Of a DNA stretch of 64,000 nt, positions 8,939 to 16,418 are shown piece by piece. The stretch comes from CAZJAH01 sp964544155 (GTDB lineage: Bacteria; Bacteroidota; Ignavibacteria; Kapaibacteriales; UBA2268). The notes below the pieces were generated by a model. That model was not told the DNA's origin. It worked only from the letters and a program-made list of their open reading frames with translations, and did no database searches. The stretch is taken from the NCBI GenBank assembly GCA_964544155.1, contig CAZJAH010000011.1, positions 11,936-75,935 of the forward strand, given 5' to 3'. Both the position numbers and the translations under genes were made by a program. The number at the start of each line of letters is the position of its first letter. Position 1 is the stretch's first letter.

Positions 8939-10036
8939 ATGAATATATTAATATTAGGTGTAGGAAATGCCCAGCTGGATGCCATTAAGTACCTGAAAGA
9001 TCGCGGGCACACAGTCCATGCGTTGAGCTACAAACGTGAAGGCCCCGGCATAAGTTATGCTGATAAGTTCACGCTAATTGATATCCGCGACCATGATTCA
9101 ATTAATAAATATTCAGCGGAAAACGGCATAGGCCTGATTTACTCTGTTGGATCAGACCTCGCCATGCCCTCTGTAGCACAAGTGAGTAATGATCTCGGGC
9201 TTCCGGTTTTTTTTAAAAAAGCCACAGTTGATATTTTTATTTATAAATTGAATTTCAGAAAATTCCTCAAATCCGAACAAATTGAAATACCCGAATTCAT
9301 GCCGGCAGAAACAAAAGCTTCTCTAAAGAAATGGGACAAATACCCGGCTGTGGTCAAGCCTGTTGACAGCCAGGGGCAGAGAGGAGTCAGCATGGTAAAA
9401 GATACAACTATGCTCGAGGAAGCGTTCGATAACGCCGCTAAATATTCAGACACCGGAAGCATTATGATTGAATCATATATACGCGGAAAAGAGCTCTCTG
9501 CCAACGTATTTATGGATAATGGAGAACTGAAATACTGCATTATAACTAACAGAAAATCACCCGGTACGGATTATTTCGGCCACGTTAAATGCCATACACT
9601 CCCGGGCGATATTAATAAGGATGACAGGCTTTTTTTAAAGAATTTAGTTAAGAATATCTGCCTCAAAGCGGGATTATTGAACGGCCCGGCTTATTTTCAG
9701 CTTAAAAAGGAAAGAAACCGGCTGGTAGTGATTGAAGCTGCCCCAAGGCTGGATGGATGCCACCTCTGGAGGCTGATTAAATACGGTACGGGCATAGATT
9801 TACTTGACCTTACTTTTAAAAAACTGATGGGAGAAAGTATTGACTATCAGCCTGCCAGGGATACTATTTATCCAATGACCCTGGAATACTCTTTACATAA
9901 GCCGGGAACTGTATATCAGGAAAGCAGCCCGGAAACTAAAAAGGAAATACTTTTCAGCAGAGAGTATTATAAGAAAGGTGAAAAAATCCGCCCAATTAAC
10001 GGAATACTTGAAAAAACGGGATATTATATATATTAA
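8939..10036 (+). CDS. ATP-grasp family ligase
   Basis: 365-residue carboxylate-amine/thiol ligase of the carbamoyl-phosphate-synthetase-like ATP-grasp superfamily. An N-terminal Rossmann-like domain (NILILGVGNAQLDAIKYL) precedes the ATP-grasp fold, with the phosphate-binding loop around VKPVDSQGQRGVSMVKD (about 137-153), the IMIESYIRGKELSANVF segment and the metal-binding end LVVIEAAPRLDGCHLWRLI. The gene is followed two bases later by an epimerase gene, suggesting the two act in one pathway, perhaps attaching an amino acid to a sugar or nucleotide. The substrate is unknown. Confidence 0.82.
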   Translation: MNILILGVGNAQLDAIKYLKDRGHTVHALSYKREGPGISYADKFTLIDIRDHDSINKYSAENGIGLIYSVGSDLAMPSVAQVSNDLGLPVFFKKATVDIFIYKLNFRKFLKSEQIEIPEFMPAETKASLKKWDKYPAVVKPVDSQGQRGVSMVKDTTMLEEAFDNAAKYSDTGSIMIESYIRGKELSANVFMDNGELKYCIITNRKSPGTDYFGHVKCHTLPGDINKDDRLFLKNLVKNICLKAGLLNGPAYFQLKKERNRLVVIEAAPRLDGCHLWRLIKYGTGIDLLDLTFKKLMGESIDYQPARDTIYPMTLEYSLHKPGTVYQESSPETKKEILFSREYYKKGEKIRPINGILEKTGYYIY

Positions 10037-10038
10037 AT

Positions 10039-10962
10039 ATGAAAAGAATAGCAATAACAGGCGCAGAAGGATTTATCGGGAAATGGATACTGAAACAATC
10101 CGGGAGAAATCATAACTTCCGGCTGCTGCTGAATCCGGAATCAAAGGATATTACAAAGTTGAACGACAATTATGAAACTGTCTTTCCCGATAATAATATT
10201 GATTCTTTAAGTAAAGCCCTCAGAGACTCGGATGCTGTTGTACATCTTGCAGCTAAAAGGCCGGATTCTAAAGATGAAGTCAGCAGGATAAATGACTATT
10301 TTTTTAATATCAGCTATTGCGCTAACCTGTTTGAGGCAGCCCGGGTCAATTCTATCTCAAATATTATTAATATATCTTCTCAGAGCGTGTACGGAAGCGC
10401 AGATAAACAGCCGTACAGTGAGGAGGAGGAAGCCCGGCCTGATAGTTATTACGGCCTCTCGAAAAAAACCGGAGAGAACATTGCTGATTTATATATCCGC
10501 AAATTCGGTATGAAAATCAAGTCGCTGAGGCTTGCTCAGCTCATTGGCCTGGGCGAAAGGAAGGGCTATATGGTCAGTAACTTCATTAATAAAGCTGCTG
10601 CAGGAGAAACGATTCAGGTATGGGGAGAAGGAGCTGGCCGCAGAATATATGTTTATGTTAAAGACGTTGTCAGGGCTGTCTTTGCTGCACTCGAGCATGA
10701 AGAAACAACCGGAGCATTCAATATAGCCATGCCGTTGAACGTATCGCACAAAGAACTTGCCCTTGCCATGAATGAAGCCTTCGGCAATTCCGGGAACCTG
10801 GAATTCCTCAGAGATAAAAAGGAAGACAGCTCGGTATTATCCATAGATGTCAGCAAAGCCCGCAAAGTACTGGGTTTTGAGACGGAATATGATCTTAATA
10901 AAGCGGCCCGGGATCTTAAAAATGAATATGAGAGATCACAAAATAATAGTAATAATGAGTGA
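10039..10962 (+). CDS. NAD-dependent epimerase/dehydratase (extended SDR)
   Basis: 307-residue extended short-chain dehydrogenase acting on nucleotide sugars. The NAD-binding GAEGFIGKW glycine motif sits at residues 7-15. The catalytic set is a Ser in NISSQSVYG and the YYGLSKK Tyr-x3-Lys pair at about 136-142. VVHLAAKRPDS (about 68-78) is the typical third strand. Downstream RIYVYVKDVVRAV matches the substrate domain of UDP-sugar epimerases. It begins two bases after the ATP-grasp gene and is probably co-transcribed with it. Whether it is a 4-epimerase, dehydratase or reductase cannot be told. Confidence 0.88.
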   Translation: MKRIAITGAEGFIGKWILKQSGRNHNFRLLLNPESKDITKLNDNYETVFPDNNIDSLSKALRDSDAVVHLAAKRPDSKDEVSRINDYFFNISYCANLFEAARVNSISNIINISSQSVYGSADKQPYSEEEEARPDSYYGLSKKTGENIADLYIRKFGMKIKSLRLAQLIGLGERKGYMVSNFINKAAAGETIQVWGEGAGRRIYVYVKDVVRAVFAALEHEETTGAFNIAMPLNVSHKELALAMNEAFGNSGNLEFLRDKKEDSSVLSIDVSKARKVLGFETEYDLNKAARDLKNEYERSQNNSNNE

Positions 10963-11077
10963 TTTGTAATTAAATCATGGATTGGAACGTCATTTCAAAA
11001 ATATTTCTTATATTAATAACTGTTCATAAAAATGGAAAGCATATTTATTTTTTATAAAATCTTTAAAGGAATGAGGC

Positions 11078-13060
11078 ATGAAAAGACTTGTTTTACTTTT
11101 GGCATTATTTGCACTTACAGTATCCGGAACTTATTCGCAGGATGAAGATTTCACTTATCCCATAAATTTCGGGCTCTACGGCGGGGCTTCTTTCAATATG
11201 CATTCACCGGATTTTTATTTGTATGATTATTATGATTACTGGATCGTTGATGATGATGATCACTTATTTGATTCGGAAAGCTTTTATGATAATTCCGAAA
11301 CCTCCGTTATGCCATTCGGCGGGTTTATATTTAATTATCAGATCAATAAGACCTTCGTCTTTTCCGGAAGGATAGGTTATAACAGCATGAGCGGTACACT
11401 TGAACCTTCTATACTTTTGACTTCCGATAATTTCGGATTCTATGAAGAGCTCGATGCAAATCTGCAATATCTAGAAGTTTCACCTTACGTGCAGTTTCAT
11501 AATCTTCTGCCGGTTAAGCCACTTTATTTCCTGGCAGGTATAGATATAAACGTACCACTTACGGCTGAATATACTATAACAGCAACTGATCTACTCTCTG
11601 ATCCGCCTGATCCATGGGGTGAAATTAATGGTGATATCCCCGATGCTAACATAATGCTCGGTATAGCGCTTGGAGCAGGATATGTATTTGAACTCGGAAG
11701 CAATGTTTACCTGACTCCGGAGGCATCTGTCCACCTGCCTTTTACTCAGGTATCTGCCGATGAGGAATGGCAGGATTGGTCGATTCCGCAGGTAAGGCTG
11801 GGAGTATCTCTTACTTACGGATTTGGCACTGAAGATGAAGAAATAGTAGAAGAACCCGGCGCGGCGCCTTTAGAAGTCGGCTTTAACCAGCTTAATGCTT
11901 ATGATAAGCAGGGCAACAGATCTGACGCTAACAGGATCCACGTTGAAGAAGTTCAGTACAATGAGCTTTTCCCGCTTGTGCCTTATGTTTTTTTTGCTGA
12001 AGATTCCGACATTCCGAGTGAAGAATCGCAGGAACTGGCAGCAGAAAATCCAGCCGGCGAATTTACAATGAATGACCTTAAACCTGATGCTGTAATGATC
12101 AACAGCCGTACACTTGATATTATTGGTTTAAGAATGAATGATAATACAAGAGCAAACCTGACCATAACCGGTACACACGATTCTAAAGCGGAATCCGGCG
12201 ACCGCGAGCTGGCAAGGCAAAGAGCAGAATTCGCCAAAAACTACCTGGTTGTTAATTACGGAATAAATGCAAACCGAATAACAGCCAAAGGCGAAGGCCT
12301 GCCCGCAAAACCTTCTACATCGAGAGTGCCGGAAGGCGTTGCTGAAAACCGCAGGATTGAATTATCATCTAATGACCCGAATCTGCTAATGCCGATTCTA
12401 CTAGAAAAAGAAACCCAGAGGCTTGCTGAACCTGAGATAATCGAATTCGTTCCTTATGCCGAATCGGCAGACTCGATAGAATACTGGGAACTTGAAATTT
12501 CGCAGACCGATAATGTTATCCGCAGGTTTGAAGGCTCAGGCAGCCCCGAAGCACAGAAGTGGGTTATTCTGCCTAATGAACTTGAAGCCGGCGAAATACC
12601 CGTTGACTATGCCTTTACCGCGGAAACCGTAAAAGGCAAGAGGGAAATGGAAACAGGGACTATACCTGTTAACTATATTTCAATGATGAAAAAACAGACC
12701 GAAGAAAGGCCTGACAAAATTATCTCAAAATACAGCCTGATTGTATTTGACTTCGACAGCCCCGTTGTTTCCGAAAAAGATAAGCGCATCCTGGATGAGC
12801 AGGTCTTACCGGCAATAAAGTTTAACTCTACCGTTCAGATATACGGTTATACTGATATGATAGGAAACGAAAGTTACAACCAGAAGCTTTCACTTCAACG
12901 AGCAGAAAACGTTAAGAAATACCTCGAATCAAAAGTAAAGAATGTTAAATTCGAAGTTTACGGCGTTGGCGAGAACGTTGAACTGTACAATAACGATTTG
13001 CCTATAGGAAGGCAATTATCCAGAACGGTACAGGTTTACGTTATTACCCCGAAACAATAG
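11078..13060 (+). CDS. OmpA-family outer-membrane protein with two OmpA-like domains
   Basis: 660-residue envelope protein. A signal peptide (1-21) is followed by a beta-barrel-like domain (about 25-255, ending near QVRLGVSLTYGFG) with an acidic Asp/Tyr-rich loop. A first OmpA/MotB-type module (about 290-430) holds ITGTHDSKAE and ENRRIEL; an intervening beta-rich stretch (435-550) resembles an Ig-like fold; a second OmpA module (555-658) holds IYGYTDMIGNESYNQKLS and GRQLSRTVQVYV. OmpA modules bind peptidoglycan, so it probably ties the outer membrane to the wall. A clear AAAGGA ribosome site precedes the ATG. Two modules in one chain is unusual. Confidence 0.85.
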   Translation: MKRLVLLLALFALTVSGTYSQDEDFTYPINFGLYGGASFNMHSPDFYLYDYYDYWIVDDDDHLFDSESFYDNSETSVMPFGGFIFNYQINKTFVFSGRIGYNSMSGTLEPSILLTSDNFGFYEELDANLQYLEVSPYVQFHNLLPVKPLYFLAGIDINVPLTAEYTITATDLLSDPPDPWGEINGDIPDANIMLGIALGAGYVFELGSNVYLTPEASVHLPFTQVSADEEWQDWSIPQVRLGVSLTYGFGTEDEEIVEEPGAAPLEVGFNQLNAYDKQGNRSDANRIHVEEVQYNELFPLVPYVFFAEDSDIPSEESQELAAENPAGEFTMNDLKPDAVMINSRTLDIIGLRMNDNTRANLTITGTHDSKAESGDRELARQRAEFAKNYLVVNYGINANRITAKGEGLPAKPSTSRVPEGVAENRRIELSSNDPNLLMPILLEKETQRLAEPEIIEFVPYAESADSIEYWELEISQTDNVIRRFEGSGSPEAQKWVILPNELEAGEIPVDYAFTAETVKGKREMETGTIPVNYISMMKKQTEERPDKIISKYSLIVFDFDSPVVSEKDKRILDEQVLPAIKFNSTVQIYGYTDMIGNESYNQKLSLQRAENVKKYLESKVKNVKFEVYGVGENVELYNNDLPIGRQLSRTVQVYVITPKQ

Positions 13061-13082
13061 ATATTCTTTTACGTTAAATCAA

Positions 13083-13112
13083 GGGAGGCTCTTAATGGAG
13101 TCTCCCTTTTTT
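13083..13112 (+). terminator. Rho-independent terminator after the OmpA-family gene
   Basis: A nine-pair hairpin (GGGAGGCTC with GAGTCTCCC, one G-T wobble, six-base loop) is followed by six T residues and begins 23 bases after the stop codon. Confidence 0.88.
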
Positions 13113-13201
13113 ATATTTTCTTTTAAAGAATTAATTGGCTAAATTAATAGTCTTTTTAACGTCGAATAATGGCCGTTAAAAATCAACAGGAAATAAATCA
13201 T

Positions 13202-15145
13202 ATGAAGCCGAAAGACAGGAATTATAAGTATTTGTTCGATATAAATTCTCCGGCGGACCTGCGCAAGCTTCCGGTTAGCAAACTGGCTGAAGTCAGTGCT
13301 GAAGTAAGAGAATTTATGATCGATACGATCACCCGTACCGGAGGCCATTTCGGCGCGGGGCTGGGCGTTGTCGAGCTGACGGTCGCTCTTCATTATGTAA
13401 TGGATACACCTGTTGACAAGTTGATATTCGATACAGGCCATCAGGGCTATCCCCATAAAATTCTTACCGGCAGGCGGGATCGGCTCCATACTATCAGGCG
13501 AAAGGGAGGCCTATCCGGCTTTCTGAAGCCCGCCGAAAGCGAATACGACGTATTCGGAGCAGGCCACGCCAGCACGAGCATCTCGGCCGCGCTGGGTATT
13601 GCAGCAGGCAGGGATTTGAACAATGAGGATTACCGGGTTGCCGCTATCATTGGAGACGGCGCAATGACGGGCGGCCTTGCATTCGAGGCAATGAATAACT
13701 GCGGCTATCAGAAAAGGGATATCACAGTTATTATGAATGACAATAATATGTCCATTGACGCCAATGTCTCCGGTTTTTCAAATTATTTCAATGAGATTTA
13801 TGCTTCAACTGCTGTACAAAGCCTGAGGGATAATATCTGGGAGCTTACGGGAAAAATGGATGAATTCGGCGACAGGCTCAGGCAGCTTGCCGCAAGGTTC
13901 GAAGACGGCGTTAAAGCTATCATTACCCCAGGAGTTTTATTTGAAGCGATGGGATTTAAATATTTCGGCCCTGTTAACGGCCATAATATTCCCAAGCTAG
14001 TAAAAATGTTAAAGCTTATAAAGGATATAAAAGGCCCTGTTTTTCTGCATGTAATGACCAGTAAGGGTAAAGGTTTTGCTCCCGCTGAATCAGACGAACA
14101 CCACCTGCATGCCATTGGAAAGATCGACCGCGTTACCGGTGAAAAAATCAGTACAGGCGCGAATAAAGGCCCGGCTTATCAGGATGTTTTCGGCAACGCT
14201 TTAACTGAAATTGCGGCTGAAGATAAGCGCGTATGTGCCATAACCGCCGCCATGTCAGAAGGCACAGGCCTTGATATTTTTCAAAAAAAATTCCCTGACA
14301 GGTTCTTTGATGTAGGTATAGCTGAAGGCCATGCCGTTACCTTTGCCGCCGGCCTGGCCAGCAGGGGAGCGATTCCGGTAGTTGCTATTTATTCGACATT
14401 CCTGCAGAGGGCATATGATAATATAGTACATGACTGCGCCCTGCAAGGCGAGCATGTGGTTCTTGCAATAGACCGGGCCGGGCTTGTAGGTGCGGACGGT
14501 GCTACTCACCATGGAGTTCTCGACCTGGCTTTTCTACGTTCTGTTCCAAATATGTTGATTATGGCTCCCGCTGACGAAGATGAACTCAGGGATATGCTTT
14601 ATACAGCCATTAAGAGTGTTTCAGGCGGCCCGGTGGCAGTCAGGTATCCAAGAGGTACAGGGATTGGCAAAGAGCCTAAGAAACTCCGATTACTGGAAAC
14701 CGGAAAATCTAAAATTGAAAGAGTAGGACGAAACCTTGCCGTTATTGCCGTAGGAAAAACAGTTTATGAATCATTATCAGCTGCTGAAATTCTTGATGAA
14801 CACGGAATAAGCCTGGAAGTGATCAACGCACGCTTCGTAAAACCGCTTGATGAAGACATGCTCCGATATGCCGCTGATAAATTCGACACATTAATAACAG
14901 TTGAAGACGGGCAGATACAAGGCGGATTCGGTTCAGCCGTACTGGAATTTTTTGCCGGAGAAAATATCAGCATAAATACAATACTGCACGGTATTCCGGA
15001 TAAATTTATTGAGCACGCCACACAGGAAGAGCTCTATGCCGATCTAGGCCTGGATGGGCCCGGCATAGCGCGGAAAATCCTGAATCTTTACGGTATCGAA
15101 GCCAAAATCGAAGGTTATAAGCCTGAATCTGTTAAAAAATCTTAG
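13202..15145 (+). CDS. dxs: 1-deoxy-D-xylulose-5-phosphate synthase
   Basis: Thiamine-diphosphate enzyme joining pyruvate and glyceraldehyde-3-phosphate, the first step of the MEP isoprenoid pathway that feeds the carotenoid genes in this window. About 647 residues, normal length. Visible marks are FDTGHQGYPHKILTGRR, GAGHASTSISAALG, the TPP-binding GDGAMTGGLAFEAMNN, and the transketolase-like second half (DVGIAEGHAVTFAAGLA, DRAGLVGADGATHHG, VEDGQIQGGFGSAV). I prefer the ATG at 13202, with AGGA ten bases upstream, over an ATG at 13169 that has no ribosome site. It stands alone, ahead of tRNA-Lys. Confidence 0.96.
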   Translation: MKPKDRNYKYLFDINSPADLRKLPVSKLAEVSAEVREFMIDTITRTGGHFGAGLGVVELTVALHYVMDTPVDKLIFDTGHQGYPHKILTGRRDRLHTIRRKGGLSGFLKPAESEYDVFGAGHASTSISAALGIAAGRDLNNEDYRVAAIIGDGAMTGGLAFEAMNNCGYQKRDITVIMNDNNMSIDANVSGFSNYFNEIYASTAVQSLRDNIWELTGKMDEFGDRLRQLAARFEDGVKAIITPGVLFEAMGFKYFGPVNGHNIPKLVKMLKLIKDIKGPVFLHVMTSKGKGFAPAESDEHHLHAIGKIDRVTGEKISTGANKGPAYQDVFGNALTEIAAEDKRVCAITAAMSEGTGLDIFQKKFPDRFFDVGIAEGHAVTFAAGLASRGAIPVVAIYSTFLQRAYDNIVHDCALQGEHVVLAIDRAGLVGADGATHHGVLDLAFLRSVPNMLIMAPADEDELRDMLYTAIKSVSGGPVAVRYPRGTGIGKEPKKLRLLETGKSKIERVGRNLAVIAVGKTVYESLSAAEILDEHGISLEVINARFVKPLDEDMLRYAADKFDTLITVEDGQIQGGFGSAVLEFFAGENISINTILHGIPDKFIEHATQEELYADLGLDGPGIARKILNLYGIEAKIEGYKPESVKKS

Positions 15146-15209
15146 TTTTTAAGAAGGAATTATTAAATATTTCCCCAAAGGTTTGGCAATGTCCAAAAAA
15201 GTCCTTAAT

Positions 15210-15244
15210 TTTGAAGTCTTGAATGTTTGAAGTCTTGAATGTTT
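15210..15244 (+). repeat. Short tandem repeat upstream of the tRNA-Lys start, left copy
   Basis: Two units of the 16-mer TTTGAAGTCTTGAATG plus five bases of a third. The same block recurs exactly at 15365-15399, on the other side of the N gap. Confidence 0.85.
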
Positions 15245-15264
15245 GACCCCGTAGCTCAGCTGGC
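15245..15264 (+). pseudogene. First 20 bases of a tRNA-Lys, cut off by the assembly gap
   Basis: The sequence is identical to the first 20 bases of the complete tRNA-Lys at 15400-15472 and stops at the run of Ns. It is either the 5' end of a second, tandem tRNA-Lys, or the same gene duplicated because two contigs with overlapping ends were joined with a spacer. I favour the latter. Confidence 0.6.
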
Positions 15265-15364
15265 NNNNNNNNNNNNNNNNNNNNNNNNNNNNNNNNNNNN
15301 NNNNNNNNNNNNNNNNNNNNNNNNNNNNNNNNNNNNNNNNNNNNNNNNNNNNNNNNNNNNNNNN
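15265..15364. other. Assembly gap of exactly 100 Ns
   Basis: One hundred undetermined bases, the default scaffold spacer. The 55 bases before it (15210-15264) are identical to the 55 bases after it (15365-15419), so the true distance is unknown and may be zero. Confidence 0.97.
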
Positions 15365-15399
15365 TTTGAAGTCTTGAATGTTTGAAGTCTTGAATGTTT
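15365..15399 (+). repeat. Short tandem repeat upstream of tRNA-Lys, right copy
   Basis: Exact copy of 15210-15244: two 16-base units and a partial third, ending at the first base of the tRNA. Confidence 0.85.
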
Positions 15400-15472
15400 G
15401 ACCCCGTAGCTCAGCTGGCAGAGCATTTGACTTTTAATCAAAGGGCCACAGGTTCGAATCCTGTCGGGGTCA
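15400..15472 (+). tRNA. tRNA-Lys (anticodon TTT)
   Basis: A 73-base cloverleaf. The acceptor stem GACCCCG pairs with CGGGGTC, followed by discriminator A. The D arm contains AGCTCAGCTGGCAGAGC; the anticodon stem TTTGA/TCAAA closes the loop CTTTTAA, giving anticodon TTT. The T arm reads CAGGTTCGAATCCTG. The CCA end is not encoded. Confidence 0.97.
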
Positions 15473-15612
15473 CAAAGTATTAAACGAAGTCCTTGGTATC
15501 AAGAACATAGTCCTTGTGTATCAGGGATTTTTTTATTAATACATGGAATTTGTTTTAATCAATGCTGAATTACAAAAAACAGGCCTAAGCTCATCCTTTC
15601 AAATAAATAAAA

Positions 15613-16401
15613 TTATTTCCATTGCACAATAGTATCATTTACCGCCACAAAAAGTCCCAGGCCGCCGCTGACGTTCCATTCGATGTTTTGCCCTGAAAGG
15701 CTGAAAATATCTTCGGGTGACTGGCCGTTTTCTCTGGTTTTGTAGTAATCATAATATCCTTCACTGTAACCGGCTATAATGTATTTTTCAGATAAATCAA
15801 AGTTATTATCACCGAAATAATCATAGCCAATATCGATAACCGCCTTAACAAGCTCTTCTTCATTGATCTCAGAGTTCTTGAAAATTCCATAAGTATTAAT
15901 ATTATATGATAATGAATAGCCATTATAAGAATGGGCGCTGCCGGGCTTTATATAGGCATATAAAACGGCCTTCCGATTATATTTATTGGCCGATTCTCTT
16001 ATAAGCGTATCCATCCTGACTAGTTCCGGCCTGTAAGGTACAAGGGCCTCCGCACTGAGATTATGCCCTTTCCATCTTACTTTCAGAATGTAAGTTTCAC
16101 CGCTTTTAGGGATAATATTTTTGTTTTCATAAAATCTACCCGTAAAATTCAAAGGATAAGACTCTCCGTTGTGAATTATTTCGGCTTCCGCGTTGCTTAC
16201 CATTGCTTTTTCGATAGTCGCTTCTTCCAGTGGGTTTAAAGTTTTGGTGATCAGCAGGCTGTCAAATGGTTTATTATCTTTTAAATATCCTACTACAACC
16301 AGTTGCTCTTTATAAGGAAGTTCAGTGTCTGTGACTGTTTCTTCGCATGAAATTGCCACTACTGCGATCATGACTATCAAAAATATATTCTTTATTCTCA
16401 T
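15613..16401 (-). CDS. DUF4249-family lipoprotein, partner of TonB receptor
   Basis: About 262-residue lipoprotein: signal peptide MRIKNIFLIVMIAVV with lipobox AISC, so it is lipid-anchored after the cysteine. The body matches the DUF4249 layout seen downstream of TonB receptors in Bacteroidota: LVVVGYLKDNKPFDSLLITKT, VSNAEAEIIHNG, and SGETYILKVRWKGHNLSAEA. Its start lies 17 bases after the stop of the TonB-receptor gene, and the two are surely one operon. I take the second ATG (16401), spaced eight bases from AAGGA; the first (16407) lies only two bases from it. It probably helps the receptor bind its ligand on the cell surface, but the ligand is unknown. Confidence 0.85.
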   Translation of the reverse strand: MRIKNIFLIVMIAVVAISCEETVTDTELPYKEQLVVVGYLKDNKPFDSLLITKTLNPLEEATIEKAMVSNAEAEIIHNGESYPLNFTGRFYENKNIIPKSGETYILKVRWKGHNLSAEALVPYRPELVRMDTLIRESANKYNRKAVLYAYIKPGSAHSYNGYSLSYNINTYGIFKNSEINEEELVKAVIDIGYDYFGDNNFDLSEKYIIAGYSEGYYDYYKTRENGQSPEDIFSLSGQNIEWNVSGGLGLFVAVNDTIVQWK

Positions 16402-16418
16402 ATTCATATTCCTTTTAA

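Noticed and set aside
14255..14512. Antisense ORFs inside dxs and other long genes
   Set aside because: They lie wholly inside strongly conserved genes, lack ribosome sites and show no family features.
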